Below are positions 54,613 to 63,906 of a stretch of 64,000 nucleotides of DNA, in pieces. The position numbers and the translations under genes are program-made. The notes below the pieces were generated by a model, which did no database searches, had not been told where the DNA came from, and saw only the letters and a program-made list of their open reading frames with translations. The stretch spans positions 345,534-409,533 of the forward strand of contig JAWKHS010000006.1 of the NCBI GenBank assembly GCA_041394705.1, given 5' to 3'. The stretch is from Vicinamibacterales bacterium. Lineage in GTDB: Bacteria; Acidobacteriota; Vicinamibacteria; Vicinamibacterales; UBA2999. Each line of letters opens with the position of its first letter. The stretch's first letter is position 1.

Positions 54613-55653
54613 TCACCTAATCATGACAGGGCGGTCTGACCTGGCTTCGACGGTGCCAATCCGAGCTACCGGCACACCGGCGTTCTCGAGCGCCGTTCGA
54701 GCCTGTTCCACGAAAGCGGGCTCCACCGCGACCAGGAGGCCCCCGGACGTCTGAGGATCGAACAGGACGTCCGCCAGGCGCTCGGCATCCGGTGACGCCA
54801 ACCGCGCGAGCTCGGCGAAGTGGTCGCGATTGCTCGCCAGTCCGCCGGATCGATTGGCCGCGGCCATGTCGGCCACGCCGGGGAGGAGCGGAATGGAGGC
54901 GGCTTCGAGACGGAGGGTGACGCCACTCGCGGTCGCCATTTCGACGGCGTGTCCGACCAGGCCGAAGCCGGTGATGTCGGTGCATCCATGGATGGGCGTC
55001 TGGCTGAGGGCTTCGGCGGCGGCTTTGTTCAAGGTGCGCATCGATCGAACCGCCGCGTCCACGACGGCTTCAGAGGCCCGGCCGAACTTGATGGCGGTGC
55101 CGACGATTCCTGTACCGATCGACTTGGTGAGGAGCAGTGCATCGCCCGCATGCGCGCCGGCGTTGGTCCACATTCGCGCCGGATCGACCGCGCCCGTCAC
55201 GGCATACCCGAACTTGATCTCCCGGTCTCGGACCGTGTGCCCGCCGAGAAGCGCGACGCCGGCCTCGTGCAGGGCATCGAGACCTCCGCGGAAGATCTGG
55301 CGGATGGTTTCCACGTCCAGGCCGGCCTCCGGAAAGGCGGCAATCGCCAAGGCCGTGACCGGGCGTCCCCCCATCGCGTAGATGTCGCTCAGCGCGTTGG
55401 CGGCGGCGATCGTGCCGTAGGTGTACGGGTCGTCGACGATGGGCGTGAAGAAGTCGACAGTCTGGACCAGCGCTGGCCCCCCTTCCCACGCGTACACACC
55501 GGCATCGTCAGACGTCCTGTAGTCGACGAGGACGCGCGGGTCGTTCAGCGGAGGTAGGTCGCCCAGCACCTGGGCGAGCTCGCCGGCGGCGAGTTTGCTC
55601 GCTCAACCGGCGCAGCTCACCATTTCGGTGAGGCGCTTCTGTCCGTCAGCCAT
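54613..55653 (-). CDS. selD: Selenide, water dikinase (selenophosphate synthetase), itself a selenoprotein (Sec17)
   Basis: A 346-aa enzyme that makes selenophosphate from selenide and ATP. Reading from ATG 55653 through an in-frame UGA at 55605-55603 gives the N-terminus KRLTEMVSCAGUASKL. U17 sits exactly at the catalytic Cys17 of E. coli SelD, with K20 at the conserved lysine position. The remaining AIRS-type domains follow (VDFFTPIVDDP, GGHTVRDREIKFG, DITGFGLVGHA, DPQTSGGLL). Starting later, for example at 55569, would lose the active site. TATGAT stands 7 nt before the ATG. It lies 115 bp upstream of the atp operon on the same strand. It shows that this genome uses selenium, probably for Sec. 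Confidence 0.93.
55579..55593 (-). promoter_or_regulatory. Candidate bacterial SECIS hairpin (selD)
   Basis: CTCGCC (55593-55588) pairs perfectly with GGCGAG (55584-55579) around a GCC loop. An outer GAG/CTC may extend it. The loop begins 16 nt after the UGA, at the near end of the bacterial SECIS window, and starts with G. Confidence 0.55.
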
Positions 55654-55660
55654 GGCGAGA

Positions 55661-55666
55661 ATCATA
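55661..55666 (-). promoter_or_regulatory. -10 box of selD
   Basis: TATGAT (55666-55661, minus strand) lies 7 nt before the selD ATG, so the transcript would be leaderless or nearly so. No clear -35. Confidence 0.45.
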
Positions 55667-55773
55667 CCTGTGCCGGACGGGCGTTCGACGCCGGCGTCCG
55701 AGGCGCCGCCCGGTGAAGCGAACGGGTTCGCGAACCGGTGCCGCAGAGCCGGCAGCTGGGGAGCCGGTCGGTC

Positions 55774-56640
55774 TCAGCGCTGCGTGTCCGTGAGGTACTC
55801 GTAGAGGCGCTGGAGTTCTTCTTCCGACGAGAAGCCGATCACGACGTGACCGCCTTTGCCCTTCCTGACGATCTCGACGCGGGCGCCGAGCGCGCGGTGG
55901 AGCGTTTCTTCGGCGGCCTTCGTGTGGACGTCCTTCGGCGGCCGGGCGGTCCGCGGTGTGCTCGACGCCGGGCCGCGTTTCACCAGAGACTCGGTCTCTC
56001 GAACGGACAGGTTTCGGGACGTGACCTCGCGGGCGATGCGGCGCTGATCGGCGTCGGACTCGAGCGCGACGATCGCGCGGGCGTGGCCCATCGACAGAGC
56101 GCCCGAAGCGACGTCGGCCTGGACCTCGGCTGGCAGCTTCAGGAGGCGTATCGTGTTCGCGATGGTGGAGCGGTCCTTCCCGACACGCGTGGCGATGTCG
56201 TCGTGCGTCAGGTTGAACTCGCGGCTCAACCGCTGATACGCCGCGGCGGCTTCGATCGGATTCAGGTCCTCGCGCTGGAGGTTTTCGATGAGCGCCCACT
56301 CGAGGAGTTGCGATCGATTCGCGGTGGGTGCGGACTTGATGACGACCGGAACGCGTGTCAGACCCGCGCGCTGAGCGGCGCGCCAGCGCCGTTCGCCAGC
56401 AATGATCTGGTAGCGGTCGCTGCCGACCTGGCGGACGACGATCGGCTGGATGATGCCGCTGGCGGCGATGGACTTGGAGAGCTGGTCGAGCGCCGCGTCG
56501 TCGATGTGCTGACGTGGTTGATACTCACTCGGTTCGATGCGATCGACGTCGAGTTCGAGCGCCGCCGCTGCGGGCGCGGGCGCGGGCACGTCGGGAATGA
56601 GGGCGCTGAGCCCCTTGCCGAGAGCGGGTCGCTTTTCCAT
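55774..56640 (-). CDS. parB: Chromosome-partitioning protein ParB
   Basis: A 288-aa CTP-dependent DNA clamp that loads at parS. The N-terminal domain has EYQPRQHID and the CTP-binding GERRWRAAQRAG. The HTH follows (LTHDDIATRVGKDRSTIANTIRLL), and the C-terminal dimerisation domain includes VEIVRKGKGGHVVIGF. It starts 8 nt after parA. Two parS-like sites lie within 3 kb upstream. Confidence 0.96.
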   Translation of the reverse strand: MEKRPALGKGLSALIPDVPAPAPAAAALELDVDRIEPSEYQPRQHIDDAALDQLSKSIAASGIIQPIVVRQVGSDRYQIIAGERRWRAAQRAGLTRVPVVIKSAPTANRSQLLEWALIENLQREDLNPIEAAAAYQRLSREFNLTHDDIATRVGKDRSTIANTIRLLKLPAEVQADVASGALSMGHARAIVALESDADQRRIAREVTSRNLSVRETESLVKRGPASSTPRTARPPKDVHTKAAEETLHRALGARVEIVRKGKGGHVVIGFSSEEELQRLYEYLTDTQR

Positions 56641-56648
56641 GGTCGTGC

Positions 56649-57446
56649 CTATGCCGCCGTCGGGCGCAGGGAGCGCTCGACGACCTCTCGTGCCAGGGCG
56701 ATGTACGCCTCCGCGCCCCGGGATCTGGCGTCGTAGACGACGCCCGGGACTCCATGGCTTGGCGCTTCGCCGAGTTTGATGTTTCGTGGAATGACGGTCG
56801 CGAAGACCTTGTCCTTGAAGAACTCCCTGACGTCGCGGGCGACCTGCTGGCCGAGGTTTGTCCGCTCGTCGTACATCGTGAGGAGGACGCCCTCGATATC
56901 GAGCGAGGGGTTGTAGGCGCCTCGCACCCGGCGTAGCGTGCCCACGAGGTCGGCCAGACCCTCGAGTGCGAAGAACTCGCAGTGCAGGGGGATCAGAACA
57001 CCGTCGGCCGCGACCAAGCCGTTCAGTGTGAGCAGGCCCAGGGACGGCGGGCAGTCGATCACGATGAACTCGAATCGTCCGCGGAGTCCGTCGACCAGGT
57101 CCTTGAGCCGGCGCTCCCGGTCGGACAGCGAAATGAGCTCGATCTCGGCACCGGTCAGGTCTCGCGTTGCCGGAATGAGGGCGAGGCGGTCCACCGAGGT
57201 GCCCATCACGTATTGCGAGGGCGGTCCCATCGGGTCGGTGGTCAGCGCGTGGTAGACGGTGGGGGCCTCGAGCGCCCGCTGCTTGAGGCCGAGGCCGCTG
57301 GTGGCGTTGCCCTGGGGATCGAGGTCGAGCAGAAGGGTTGAGTGCCCGGCCAGGGCGAGACCTGCGGCGAGATTGATGGCGGTTGTGGTCTTGCCGACGC
57401 CGCCCTTTTGATTCGTGACGGCGATGACACGCGCTTGTTGTGTCAT
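56649..57446 (-). CDS. parA: Chromosome-partitioning ATPase ParA
   Basis: A 265-aa Walker-type ATPase with the deviant Walker A KGGVGKTT, the VIDCPPSLG motif and DLDPQGNAT. It moves ParB-parS complexes on the nucleoid. The ATG at 57446 is chosen because MTQQARVIAVTNQKGG is the standard N-terminus; a TTG nine codons upstream is unlikely. It follows rsmG by 64 bp. Confidence 0.96.
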   Translation of the reverse strand: MTQQARVIAVTNQKGGVGKTTTAINLAAGLALAGHSTLLLDLDPQGNATSGLGLKQRALEAPTVYHALTTDPMGPPSQYVMGTSVDRLALIPATRDLTGAEIELISLSDRERRLKDLVDGLRGRFEFIVIDCPPSLGLLTLNGLVAADGVLIPLHCEFFALEGLADLVGTLRRVRGAYNPSLDIEGVLLTMYDERTNLGQQVARDVREFFKDKVFATVIPRNIKLGEAPSHGVPGVVYDARSRGAEAYIALAREVVERSLRPTAA

Positions 57447-57506
57447 ATGACCAATATCAATGGAAGAGTTCAATACGGTACCGCGCCATCGCGCTCAGGT
57501 CAACAC

Positions 57507-57522
57507 CGTTTCACGTGGAACT
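57507..57522. promoter_or_regulatory. parS: parS-like site overlapping the rsmG stop
   Basis: CGTTTCACGTGGAACT matches the ParB site TGTTTCACGTGAAACA at 13 of 16 bases, including the central CACGTG. The rsmG stop codon lies inside it. Confidence 0.6.
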
Positions 57523-58176
57523 GAGCGGCAGGGCCCTCTTTTCCACTACGACCGCGTAGGTCCGAACGGGGAGCGGAAGGGCGTGCGCAGCTACGCGAAA
57601 TAGTGGTGGAGGAACACCGGCGGTCTCTGGACTTGCGGCGAGATTGATGATCTGCCCGCCAGGGCGAACGAAAGCCTGGAGACCGTTCCAGACGGTGGGC
57701 TCCAGCCGTACGGCCCTCACCGTCATGACGTCGAAGGACTCGTGCATATCCGGTCGAGCCAGCAGCTCTTCGAAACGGCTGTTCTCGACATTGGCGTCCG
57801 TGAGAGCGAGGCGACGAGCCACTTGCCGAAGGAAGGCACATTTTCGGACCTTGACCTCAACCATCGTCAATTGAAGGTCCCGTCGCGCAAGCTTGATGGG
57901 GATCGCTGGCGATCCGCCCCCTGACCCGATGTCCATCAAGCGATGAGCGGATGGCGCGATCAGCTTGGCGGTCAGGACCGGCTCGATCAGCAGCCGATCC
58001 ATCGCTTGATCTGCGCCCTCGCCCTCCAAAGGAAGAGCAGTGAGATTGAGCCGGCGGTTCCAACGCGCGAGCTCTGAATAGTAAGTCTCGAGATTCTCCA
58101 GAAGCGGAGAGTTCACGTCCAGCCCGGCGTGATGAGCCCTTCTGAGTATCCGATCTCGCAATCGCCTGGCGCTCAC
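57511..58176 (-). CDS. rsmG: 16S rRNA (guanine527-N7)-methyltransferase
   Basis: A 221-aa SAM-dependent methyltransferase acting on G527 of 16S rRNA. Motifs: LNLTAL, the SAM-binding MDIGSGGGSPAIPIKL and MTVRAV. The GTG at 58176 overlaps the mnmG stop (GTGA, 58176-58173), indicating coupling. Gene order mnmG-rsmG-parA-parB is the classical origin-proximal arrangement. Confidence 0.93.
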   Translation of the reverse strand: MSARRLRDRILRRAHHAGLDVNSPLLENLETYYSELARWNRRLNLTALPLEGEGADQAMDRLLIEPVLTAKLIAPSAHRLMDIGSGGGSPAIPIKLARRDLQLTMVEVKVRKCAFLRQVARRLALTDANVENSRFEELLARPDMHESFDVMTVRAVRLEPTVWNGLQAFVRPGGQIINLAASPETAGVPPPLFRVAAHALPLPVRTYAVVVEKRALPLSST

Positions 58177-60035
58177 GACCCCGATGATAGCTCGCGGTTC
58201 CCGGCGGATCGGCAGACCAAGGCATTCAGCAGCGCGGTGGCGGCCGCGGTCATTCCGGGGATGCGGCTTGCTTGGCCGATCGATTCAGGACGGATGTCCT
58301 CCAGACGCTCGATCACCTCAGTCGAGAGACCTGAAAGGCCTCGGTAGCTGAACCACGCCGGGATCGGCCGATCCGCCGAGGCGAGCGAACGTCGCGCCTC
58401 AGCTATCTGGCGTCGGATGTACCCGTCGTACTTCACGTCAGCGTCGAGCGAATCGAGATCGGCATGATGCTCACGTTCCAGCCGAACTCCGCCGTCTATC
58501 AACGCCCGCGTTGAGATTTCCGGCCGCTTCAGAGCCTCCGAGGCAGGGATCCTCTGGCCACTGACGGTGGTGAACGTGCTGGTGCTCAGCACGGTCCGGT
58601 TTCTGTCCAGTCGGTCGCGCCGACGACAAAACGCATCCCAACGGCCGTCGTCCACCAGGCCGATCGCCCGGCCTCGCGGCGTCACTCGGAGGTCCGCATT
58701 GTCGGCTCGAAGCCGCAATCTGAACTCGGCTCTCGACGTAAACAGGCGATATGGCTCAAGGCAGCCGCGGTTGATGAGGTCGTCGACCATGACGCCAAGG
58801 TAGCCTTCGGCGCGCGAGACGACGAATGGTGCCTGGCGGTGGACGAGCCTGGAGGCGTTGATTCCGGCCAGCAGCCCCTGACCCGCAGCTTCTTCGTAGC
58901 CAGACGTTCCGTTGATCTGCCCTGCCAGGAAGAGGCCGGGTACCCGCTTCGTTTCAAGTGACGCCGACAGCTCCGTCGGTTGGACGAAGTCGTATTCCAC
59001 GGCATAGCCGGGGCGCAGGATCTCCGAGGACCCCAGTCCGGGCAGGGATTGGACAATGTCCCGCTGGACCTCCCGAGGGAGGCTCATCGAGAGCCCGTTT
59101 ACATAGATCTCGTCCGAGTCGATGCCTTCTGGCTCCAGGTGAATGAGGTGCCTGTCGCGCTCGCCAAATCGCATCACCTTGTCTTCGAAGGAGGGGCAGT
59201 ATCTGGGTCCTACCCCTCGGATCGTGCCGTTGTAGAGCGGCGAGGCCTTGATGTTCGCTCTGACCAGGTCATGGGAGTCCGAGCTCGTGTAGAGCTGCCA
59301 GCAGCGAATGCGATTCTGCAACGGACGTGTCGTCATGAAGGACAGCGGCGTCGGTGGCTCATCGCCGTGTTCCACGTGGAACAGTCCAGAAGAGACGCCG
59401 TCGTCGAAGTGGATCGACTGCCGCGCCAGTCTCGGAGGCGTTCCAGTCTTCAGCCGACCCACTCTAAACCCAAGACTTCTCAACTGCTCACCAAGCGCCC
59501 GCGATGGACGCTCTCCGGCACGGCCGGCCGGGACTCGCTCGTCCCCCACATGGACCAGGCCGTTCAGAAACGTACCGGTGGTGACGACGACCGCCTTGGC
59601 TTTGAGGAAGCGACCGTCTTCCATCTCGACGCCCCTGGCCCCACCACCAGCCGCCAGCACGAGCGCCACGACCTCGCCCTCGACAATTTCAAGGTTCGGA
59701 CTCGACGCCAGCGCCGTCTTGACCCAGCCCGCATAACGGGCCTTGTCAGCCTGCGCACGGGGAGCCCAGACCGCCGGACCGCGGCTGCGATTCAGCACCT
59801 TGAACTGAATGCCCGTGGCGTCGATGGCCAGTCCCATCAAGCCGCCGAGCGCGTCGATCTCCCGGACCAATTGACCCTTGGCGGTACCTCCGACCGCCGG
59901 GTTGCATGGCATCGTCGCAATGGCGGCCCGACTCAAGGTGCACACACCCACCGTGCAACCGAGGCGCGCGGCAGCGACTGCGGCCTCGGTACCGGCATGC
60001 CCGGCTCCGACGACGACTACGTCAAATTCGATCAT
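58173..60035 (-). CDS. mnmG: tRNA uridine-5-carboxymethylaminomethyl modification enzyme
   Basis: A 620-aa FAD protein that, with MnmE, modifies U34 of tRNAs. The N-terminal FAD motif is VVGAGHAGTEAA; CNPAVGG, GPRYCPSFEDK and the C-terminal helical domain (YDGYIRRQIAE) are present. Length normal. A perfect parS-like palindrome lies inside its coding sequence at 59368-59383. It starts 24 nt after mnmE. Confidence 0.97.
   Translation of the reverse strand: MIEFDVVVVGAGHAGTEAAVAAARLGCTVGVCTLSRAAIATMPCNPAVGGTAKGQLVREIDALGGLMGLAIDATGIQFKVLNRSRGPAVWAPRAQADKARYAGWVKTALASSPNLEIVEGEVVALVLAAGGGARGVEMEDGRFLKAKAVVVTTGTFLNGLVHVGDERVPAGRAGERPSRALGEQLRSLGFRVGRLKTGTPPRLARQSIHFDDGVSSGLFHVEHGDEPPTPLSFMTTRPLQNRIRCWQLYTSSDSHDLVRANIKASPLYNGTIRGVGPRYCPSFEDKVMRFGERDRHLIHLEPEGIDSDEIYVNGLSMSLPREVQRDIVQSLPGLGSSEILRPGYAVEYDFVQPTELSASLETKRVPGLFLAGQINGTSGYEEAAGQGLLAGINASRLVHRQAPFVVSRAEGYLGVMVDDLINRGCLEPYRLFTSRAEFRLRLRADNADLRVTPRGRAIGLVDDGRWDAFCRRRDRLDRNRTVLSTSTFTTVSGQRIPASEALKRPEISTRALIDGGVRLEREHHADLDSLDADVKYDGYIRRQIAEARRSLASADRPIPAWFSYRGLSGLSTEVIERLEDIRPESIGQASRIPGMTAAATALLNALVCRSAGNRELSSGS
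59368..59383. promoter_or_regulatory. parS: Perfect parS palindrome inside mnmG
   Basis: TGTTCCACGTGGAACA is a perfect 16-bp palindrome of the ParB-site type, with CACGTG at its centre. In mnmG it encodes part of LFHVEHGD. It lies 2.7 kb from parB and close to the expected origin. Confidence 0.85.
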
Positions 60036-60059
60036 TATTGTTCTTTAGAGTTCTTTAAA

Positions 60060-61424
60060 TTACTTTCCTATACAAAATTGGCTAAATATGCTCTCTAGCA
60101 TCTCGTCTCGCGACCTCAGCCCGACAACGTCAGCGAGTGACCCGAGCGCCGCCCTCACGTCCTCAGCCAGCAGTTCTTCCGGCGCGCGCGCCCCCAGATG
60201 CTCGAGATGCCCGAGCGCCCTCGACAGGTGCTCCCTGGCCGACCTGAGCAGACCGCGCTGGCGCTCCTTTGTCACGACCACGTCCTCGCGTCCGGTCGTG
60301 GCGACGGCCAGCTCCACGACCTCCGCCAACAAGTCGTCGACGCCCTGTCCAGTCTTCGCTGACACTCGGACGACCGGCGTGGCGACGTCCTGGTCGAGCA
60401 GCGGGACGCCGCCAGCGCCTGGCACGTCGCACTTGTTGACGGCCACCACCATGCGCGGCCGACGCAGACCCGCCAGGAAGAGCCCTTCGCCCGCCGTCAT
60501 GTCACGAGTGCCGTCGAGCACCACCACCAGGACGTCGGACGCGTCGACTGCCCCGAGCGCGCGACGCACGCCCTCTTCTTCGACCGGGTCGTTCGCGACT
60601 CTCACCCCGGCAGTGTCCGTCAGGACCACCAGAAGTCCCGACACTACGACCCGCTCGGTCAGCACGTCACGCGTCGTGCCTGGTTTCGCTGTGACGATCG
60701 CACGCTGGCGGCCAAGAATTGCATTGAACAGGCTCGACTTGCCGACATTCGGGGCACCGGCAATCACGACCGTGACGCCATCTCTGACGAGCGACGCTCG
60801 CTCGCCGGAACCCAGGAGGCGATCCAGATCCGCTCCGGCCCTCGTCAGCACCGCCCGAACCTCCTCCGGGTCGACGAAGCGGTAGTCCTCGTCCGGGAAG
60901 TCCAGCGACGCCTCCAATCCAGACTCGATCTTCCTGAGCTCCTGAGCCAGCCGTGTGATCTCGCCGCTGAGCGTTCCGTCCAACACGTCGGACGCCGCCC
61001 TCACCTGCGCAGGCGACACTGCGTCGACGAGGTCCTGCAGGCCCTCGGCCTGTGCGAGATCCATCTTTCCGCGAAGCACGGCGCGCAAGGTGAACTCGCC
61101 ACGACGAGCCACCCGGGCGCCCAATTCGACCGCCCGCTCGACGACGGCCCCGAGCACCACGGGGTTGCCGACCGTGGAGATCTCGACCACGTCCTCGCCG
61201 GTGTAGGAGGCGGGCCCGGCGAAGAACGTCACCAGGGCGTCGACGGCGGCAACCGGCGTCTGTATGCGGGACCGAACGACTCGCCGGGGCGGCCAGCCGC
61301 GCGTTCTCGACGCCATGATCTTGCCGATGTCGGGCGCGGCGGGCCCGCTCAGGCGTACCACGCCCACGCCCCCGTGCCCGGCGGGTGTGGCCACCGCGAC
61401 GATGGTGTCGTCACTGGAGAACAC
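60060..61424 (-). CDS. mnmE: tRNA modification GTPase MnmE
   Basis: A 454-aa GTPase partner of MnmG. The N-terminal formyl-THF-binding domain (IVAVATPAGHGGVGVVRLSG) is followed by the G domain: G1 GAPNVGKSSLFN, G3 DTAGV, G4 NKCD. The C-terminal catalytic FCIGK is intact at the very end. It lies 53 nt after the jag-like gene. Confidence 0.96.
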   Translation of the reverse strand: MFSSDDTIVAVATPAGHGGVGVVRLSGPAAPDIGKIMASRTRGWPPRRVVRSRIQTPVAAVDALVTFFAGPASYTGEDVVEISTVGNPVVLGAVVERAVELGARVARRGEFTLRAVLRGKMDLAQAEGLQDLVDAVSPAQVRAASDVLDGTLSGEITRLAQELRKIESGLEASLDFPDEDYRFVDPEEVRAVLTRAGADLDRLLGSGERASLVRDGVTVVIAGAPNVGKSSLFNAILGRQRAIVTAKPGTTRDVLTERVVVSGLLVVLTDTAGVRVANDPVEEEGVRRALGAVDASDVLVVVLDGTRDMTAGEGLFLAGLRRPRMVVAVNKCDVPGAGGVPLLDQDVATPVVRVSAKTGQGVDDLLAEVVELAVATTGREDVVVTKERQRGLLRSAREHLSRALGHLEHLGARAPEELLAEDVRAALGSLADVVGLRSRDEMLESIFSQFCIGK

Positions 61425-61477
61425 GAGCGTCTGTCTTGACTGCCGGAGCGCTCTCCGGCGCGCAGCCGCGGGAGCGG

Positions 61478-61924
61478 CTACTTCACGGAAATGATGACCG
61501 TCTTCTCGAACGCGTCCCCGATGCTTTCGGACGTCACGGACTCGATGGCGGACACCGCGAGATGCACGATGCGGCGCTCGTATGGATTCAGCGGGCCGAT
61601 TTCCTGCGCGAGCCCGCTGTCCTTGGCCTTCTGCGCCAAGAACCCGGCCATCTGATGCAGCTCCGCGTCCTTGTCGCGCCGGTAGCCGTTGCAGTCCACG
61701 ACGAGCCGGCGTTCGTCACCGCGTTCACCCCTGAACGCCGCGCCGACGATCTGCTGCAGCGCCTGAAGGACCTCGCCCTGCCGCCGCGTGAGCACCGATC
61801 CGTCTTCCCCGTCGAGGTTGATACGGAGGCCGTCCTGCCCGTCCTCGGCCGAGGCTTTCAATTCGAGACCCATGGCGTCGACGACGTCTTGAACGAAATC
61901 CACGATCGAGGCGGTCGAACTCAT
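61478..61924 (-). CDS. jag: KH/R3H RNA-binding protein (Jag/KhpB-like, short form)
   Basis: A 148-aa protein with a KH-like domain (about residues 5-80, LRINLDGEDGSVLTRRQGEVLQALQQIV) and an R3H domain (about 85-148, NPYERRIVHLAV). The N-terminal Jag_N domain of the Bacillus protein is missing. It probably binds RNA near the membrane-insertion machinery. The ATG at 61924 overlaps the yidC stop (ATGA, 61924-61921), so it is translationally coupled. Confidence 0.88.
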   Translation of the reverse strand: MSSTASIVDFVQDVVDAMGLELKASAEDGQDGLRINLDGEDGSVLTRRQGEVLQALQQIVGAAFRGERGDERRLVVDCNGYRRDKDAELHQMAGFLAQKAKDSGLAQEIGPLNPYERRIVHLAVSAIESVTSESIGDAFEKTVIISVK

Positions 61925-63615
61925 CGCTTCACTCCTACGACCTTGGGCGGTCCGATCATCCAGTTCGTGAAGTACTGCTGTCCAATTCCCCAAAGCTGGC
62001 TCACCAGCCAATAGATGACCAGTCCGCTCGGGGCCCCGATCATCATCGCCGTGAACATCAGCGGCATGAACATCATCACCTTCTGCTGAACTGGATCGCC
62101 AGTGCCCGGCTGCATGCGCTGCTGCCAGAACATCGTGACGCCCATCAGCAGCGGCGTGATGTACAGCGGGTCGCGCTGCGAAAGGTCCGTGATCCAGCCG
62201 ACGAAGCCCGCGCCCCTGATCTCGATCGCCTGCGAGAGCAGCGAGTAGAAAGCAAACAGCACCGGCAGCGTCAGCAGCATCGGGAGGCATCCGCTGGCCG
62301 GATTGGCGCCCTTTTCACGGTAGAGCGTCATCACCTCTTCGTTCATCTTCGCCCGCGCCGGATCCGTGATCTTCAGGTTCGCATACCGATCCTGAATGGC
62401 CTTCAGCTGCGGCTGGATCTCTTGCATCCGGCGCATCGAGACGACGCTCTTGTGGCGCAGCGGGGCCATGACCAGGTTGATCAGGATGGTGAGCGCGATG
62501 ATCGACCATCCGTAGTTGCCGATGTAGCCGTGCACCCACTCCAAGGCGCCTCGCAACGGCACTGCCAGCACGGCGAACATCCCGTAGTCGATGACCTTCG
62601 TGAACTCCGGACTGATGGCGCTCAGCGCGTCGAACTGCTTCGGACCGACGAAGAACGTCAACTCCTTCGGAGGCTCGTTGAACCGCAGCGAGAACGACAC
62701 GAACTGACGGACCGTCCCCGCCGCATCGGGCGTCGGGATCGGCACGTGGGCGAATTCGACCTGATACGGCTGGTCGGGCTCAACCACGCTCGCGACGAAA
62801 TAGTGATCGGTCACGCCGGCGAATCGAAACGTGCCTTGTTGCGGTCCCGCCGTCGACGCCGACGCGCCAGCGTAGCGCTTGATACTGCCGTCGCGGTGGA
62901 CGAAGCCGGCCGCGGGATACACGTAGTTCCCCCGAAGAAACCCTCCGGACCCCGCAGTCACGGCGATCTCGTCGCCCAGCCCAGGTCCCCACAGGATCCG
63001 TGGATTGAGTTGCGTCGAGCCGCGCCGCACCGTCGACGTGAACTGGAGGTCGTACCCGGACGGCTTGAGGGTGAATCTCTTCCGCACGGCCAGACCGTCG
63101 GTCGACTCGTAGACGAAGGTCAACGCTGCCGATGACGCCGACGCGTCGATGACGGCCGGCGGATCCATCTCGACCGCGAACAGCGCGTCGTTCAGAACGG
63201 CCGTCACCCGCTCATCCTCCACCGCGAGACTGAACGGAAGAGGCTCCCGGCCGGCGTCGGCGGGAACCAGGTCCACGGCCTGACCCTGGCGGTCCAGGTA
63301 CCGCTTCAGCACCCAATGCTTCAGCCGCGCCCCCCGGTTCGTGAAGGCGGCCCGCACGGTGGTGGTCTCGATGACGAACTCGCGCTCGGTGGACGCCGCT
63401 ACGACGGCGCCGGTCCCCTCCCGCGCCAACACCGCGGCTGGTGGGGACGCCTTGTCCATCACAGCGGCCTTCCCGGTCGCCGCCGTTGACGCCGTTGACG
63501 CTGTGACGGCCGCGTCCTCAGGCGTCGGCGGGGGTTCAGGAGGCGGGACGAGGCTCTGATAAAGGAACAGAACCAGGAAAGACAGGCTGATGGCGAGGAG
63601 GACTCTGCGTTCCAT
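61921..63615 (-). CDS. yidC: Membrane protein insertase YidC
   Basis: A 564-aa Gram-negative-type YidC. The N-terminal membrane helix (RVLLAISLSFLVLFLYQSL) precedes a large periplasmic beta-domain (about 80-340) and the conserved five-helix core (about 355-545) with YGWSIIALTILINLVMAPLRHKS. The linker near residues 35-65 is Ala/Thr-rich. It inserts and folds inner-membrane proteins, including F0 subunits. It starts 9 nt after yidD. Confidence 0.96.
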   Translation of the reverse strand: MERRVLLAISLSFLVLFLYQSLVPPPEPPPTPEDAAVTASTASTAATGKAAVMDKASPPAAVLAREGTGAVVAASTEREFVIETTTVRAAFTNRGARLKHWVLKRYLDRQGQAVDLVPADAGREPLPFSLAVEDERVTAVLNDALFAVEMDPPAVIDASASSAALTFVYESTDGLAVRKRFTLKPSGYDLQFTSTVRRGSTQLNPRILWGPGLGDEIAVTAGSGGFLRGNYVYPAAGFVHRDGSIKRYAGASASTAGPQQGTFRFAGVTDHYFVASVVEPDQPYQVEFAHVPIPTPDAAGTVRQFVSFSLRFNEPPKELTFFVGPKQFDALSAISPEFTKVIDYGMFAVLAVPLRGALEWVHGYIGNYGWSIIALTILINLVMAPLRHKSVVSMRRMQEIQPQLKAIQDRYANLKITDPARAKMNEEVMTLYREKGANPASGCLPMLLTLPVLFAFYSLLSQAIEIRGAGFVGWITDLSQRDPLYITPLLMGVTMFWQQRMQPGTGDPVQQKVMMFMPLMFTAMMIGAPSGLVIYWLVSQLWGIGQQYFTNWMIGPPKVVGVKR

Positions 63616-63624
63616 GAATGGGCG

Positions 63625-63906
63625 TCACCGGCGGCGCGGCACGGGATCGAACCCGGCGCGGCCCAGCGGATGGCAGCGGGCCAGGCGCTTGACGCCGTAC
63701 CAGCTCCCGCGAACGGCGCCGTGGACGGTGACTGCCTCAGCCATATAGTCGGCGCAACTTGGATAGAATCTGCAACTTCCGGAAAACAATGGAGATAGGA
63801 GAACCTTATAGGCGCGTATCGCCCCCAGGAGCAGGCGACTGGGGATCGACAGCAGGCGGGACTCTGGCGCGTCGGAGGGCATGGTCGACAAGGCCGCGAA
63901 ACTCAT
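63625..63906 (-). CDS. yidD: Membrane protein insertion efficiency factor YidD
   Basis: A 93-aa protein with the family core YKVLLSPLFSGSCRFYPSCADYMAEAV and RLARCHPLGRAGFDPVP. It assists YidC. Start uncertain: ATG 63906 (AGG adjacent) or ATG 63882. Either overlaps the end of rnpA (63806), an arrangement common in this cluster. Confidence 0.93.
   Translation of the reverse strand: MSFAALSTMPSDAPESRLLSIPSRLLLGAIRAYKVLLSPLFSGSCRFYPSCADYMAEAVTVHGAVRGSWYGVKRLARCHPLGRAGFDPVPRRR

Noticed and set aside
54613..55569. Shorter selD starting at 55569
   Set aside because: It would remove the nucleophile and Lys20. The upstream in-frame region matches the SelD N-terminus once UGA is read as Sec.
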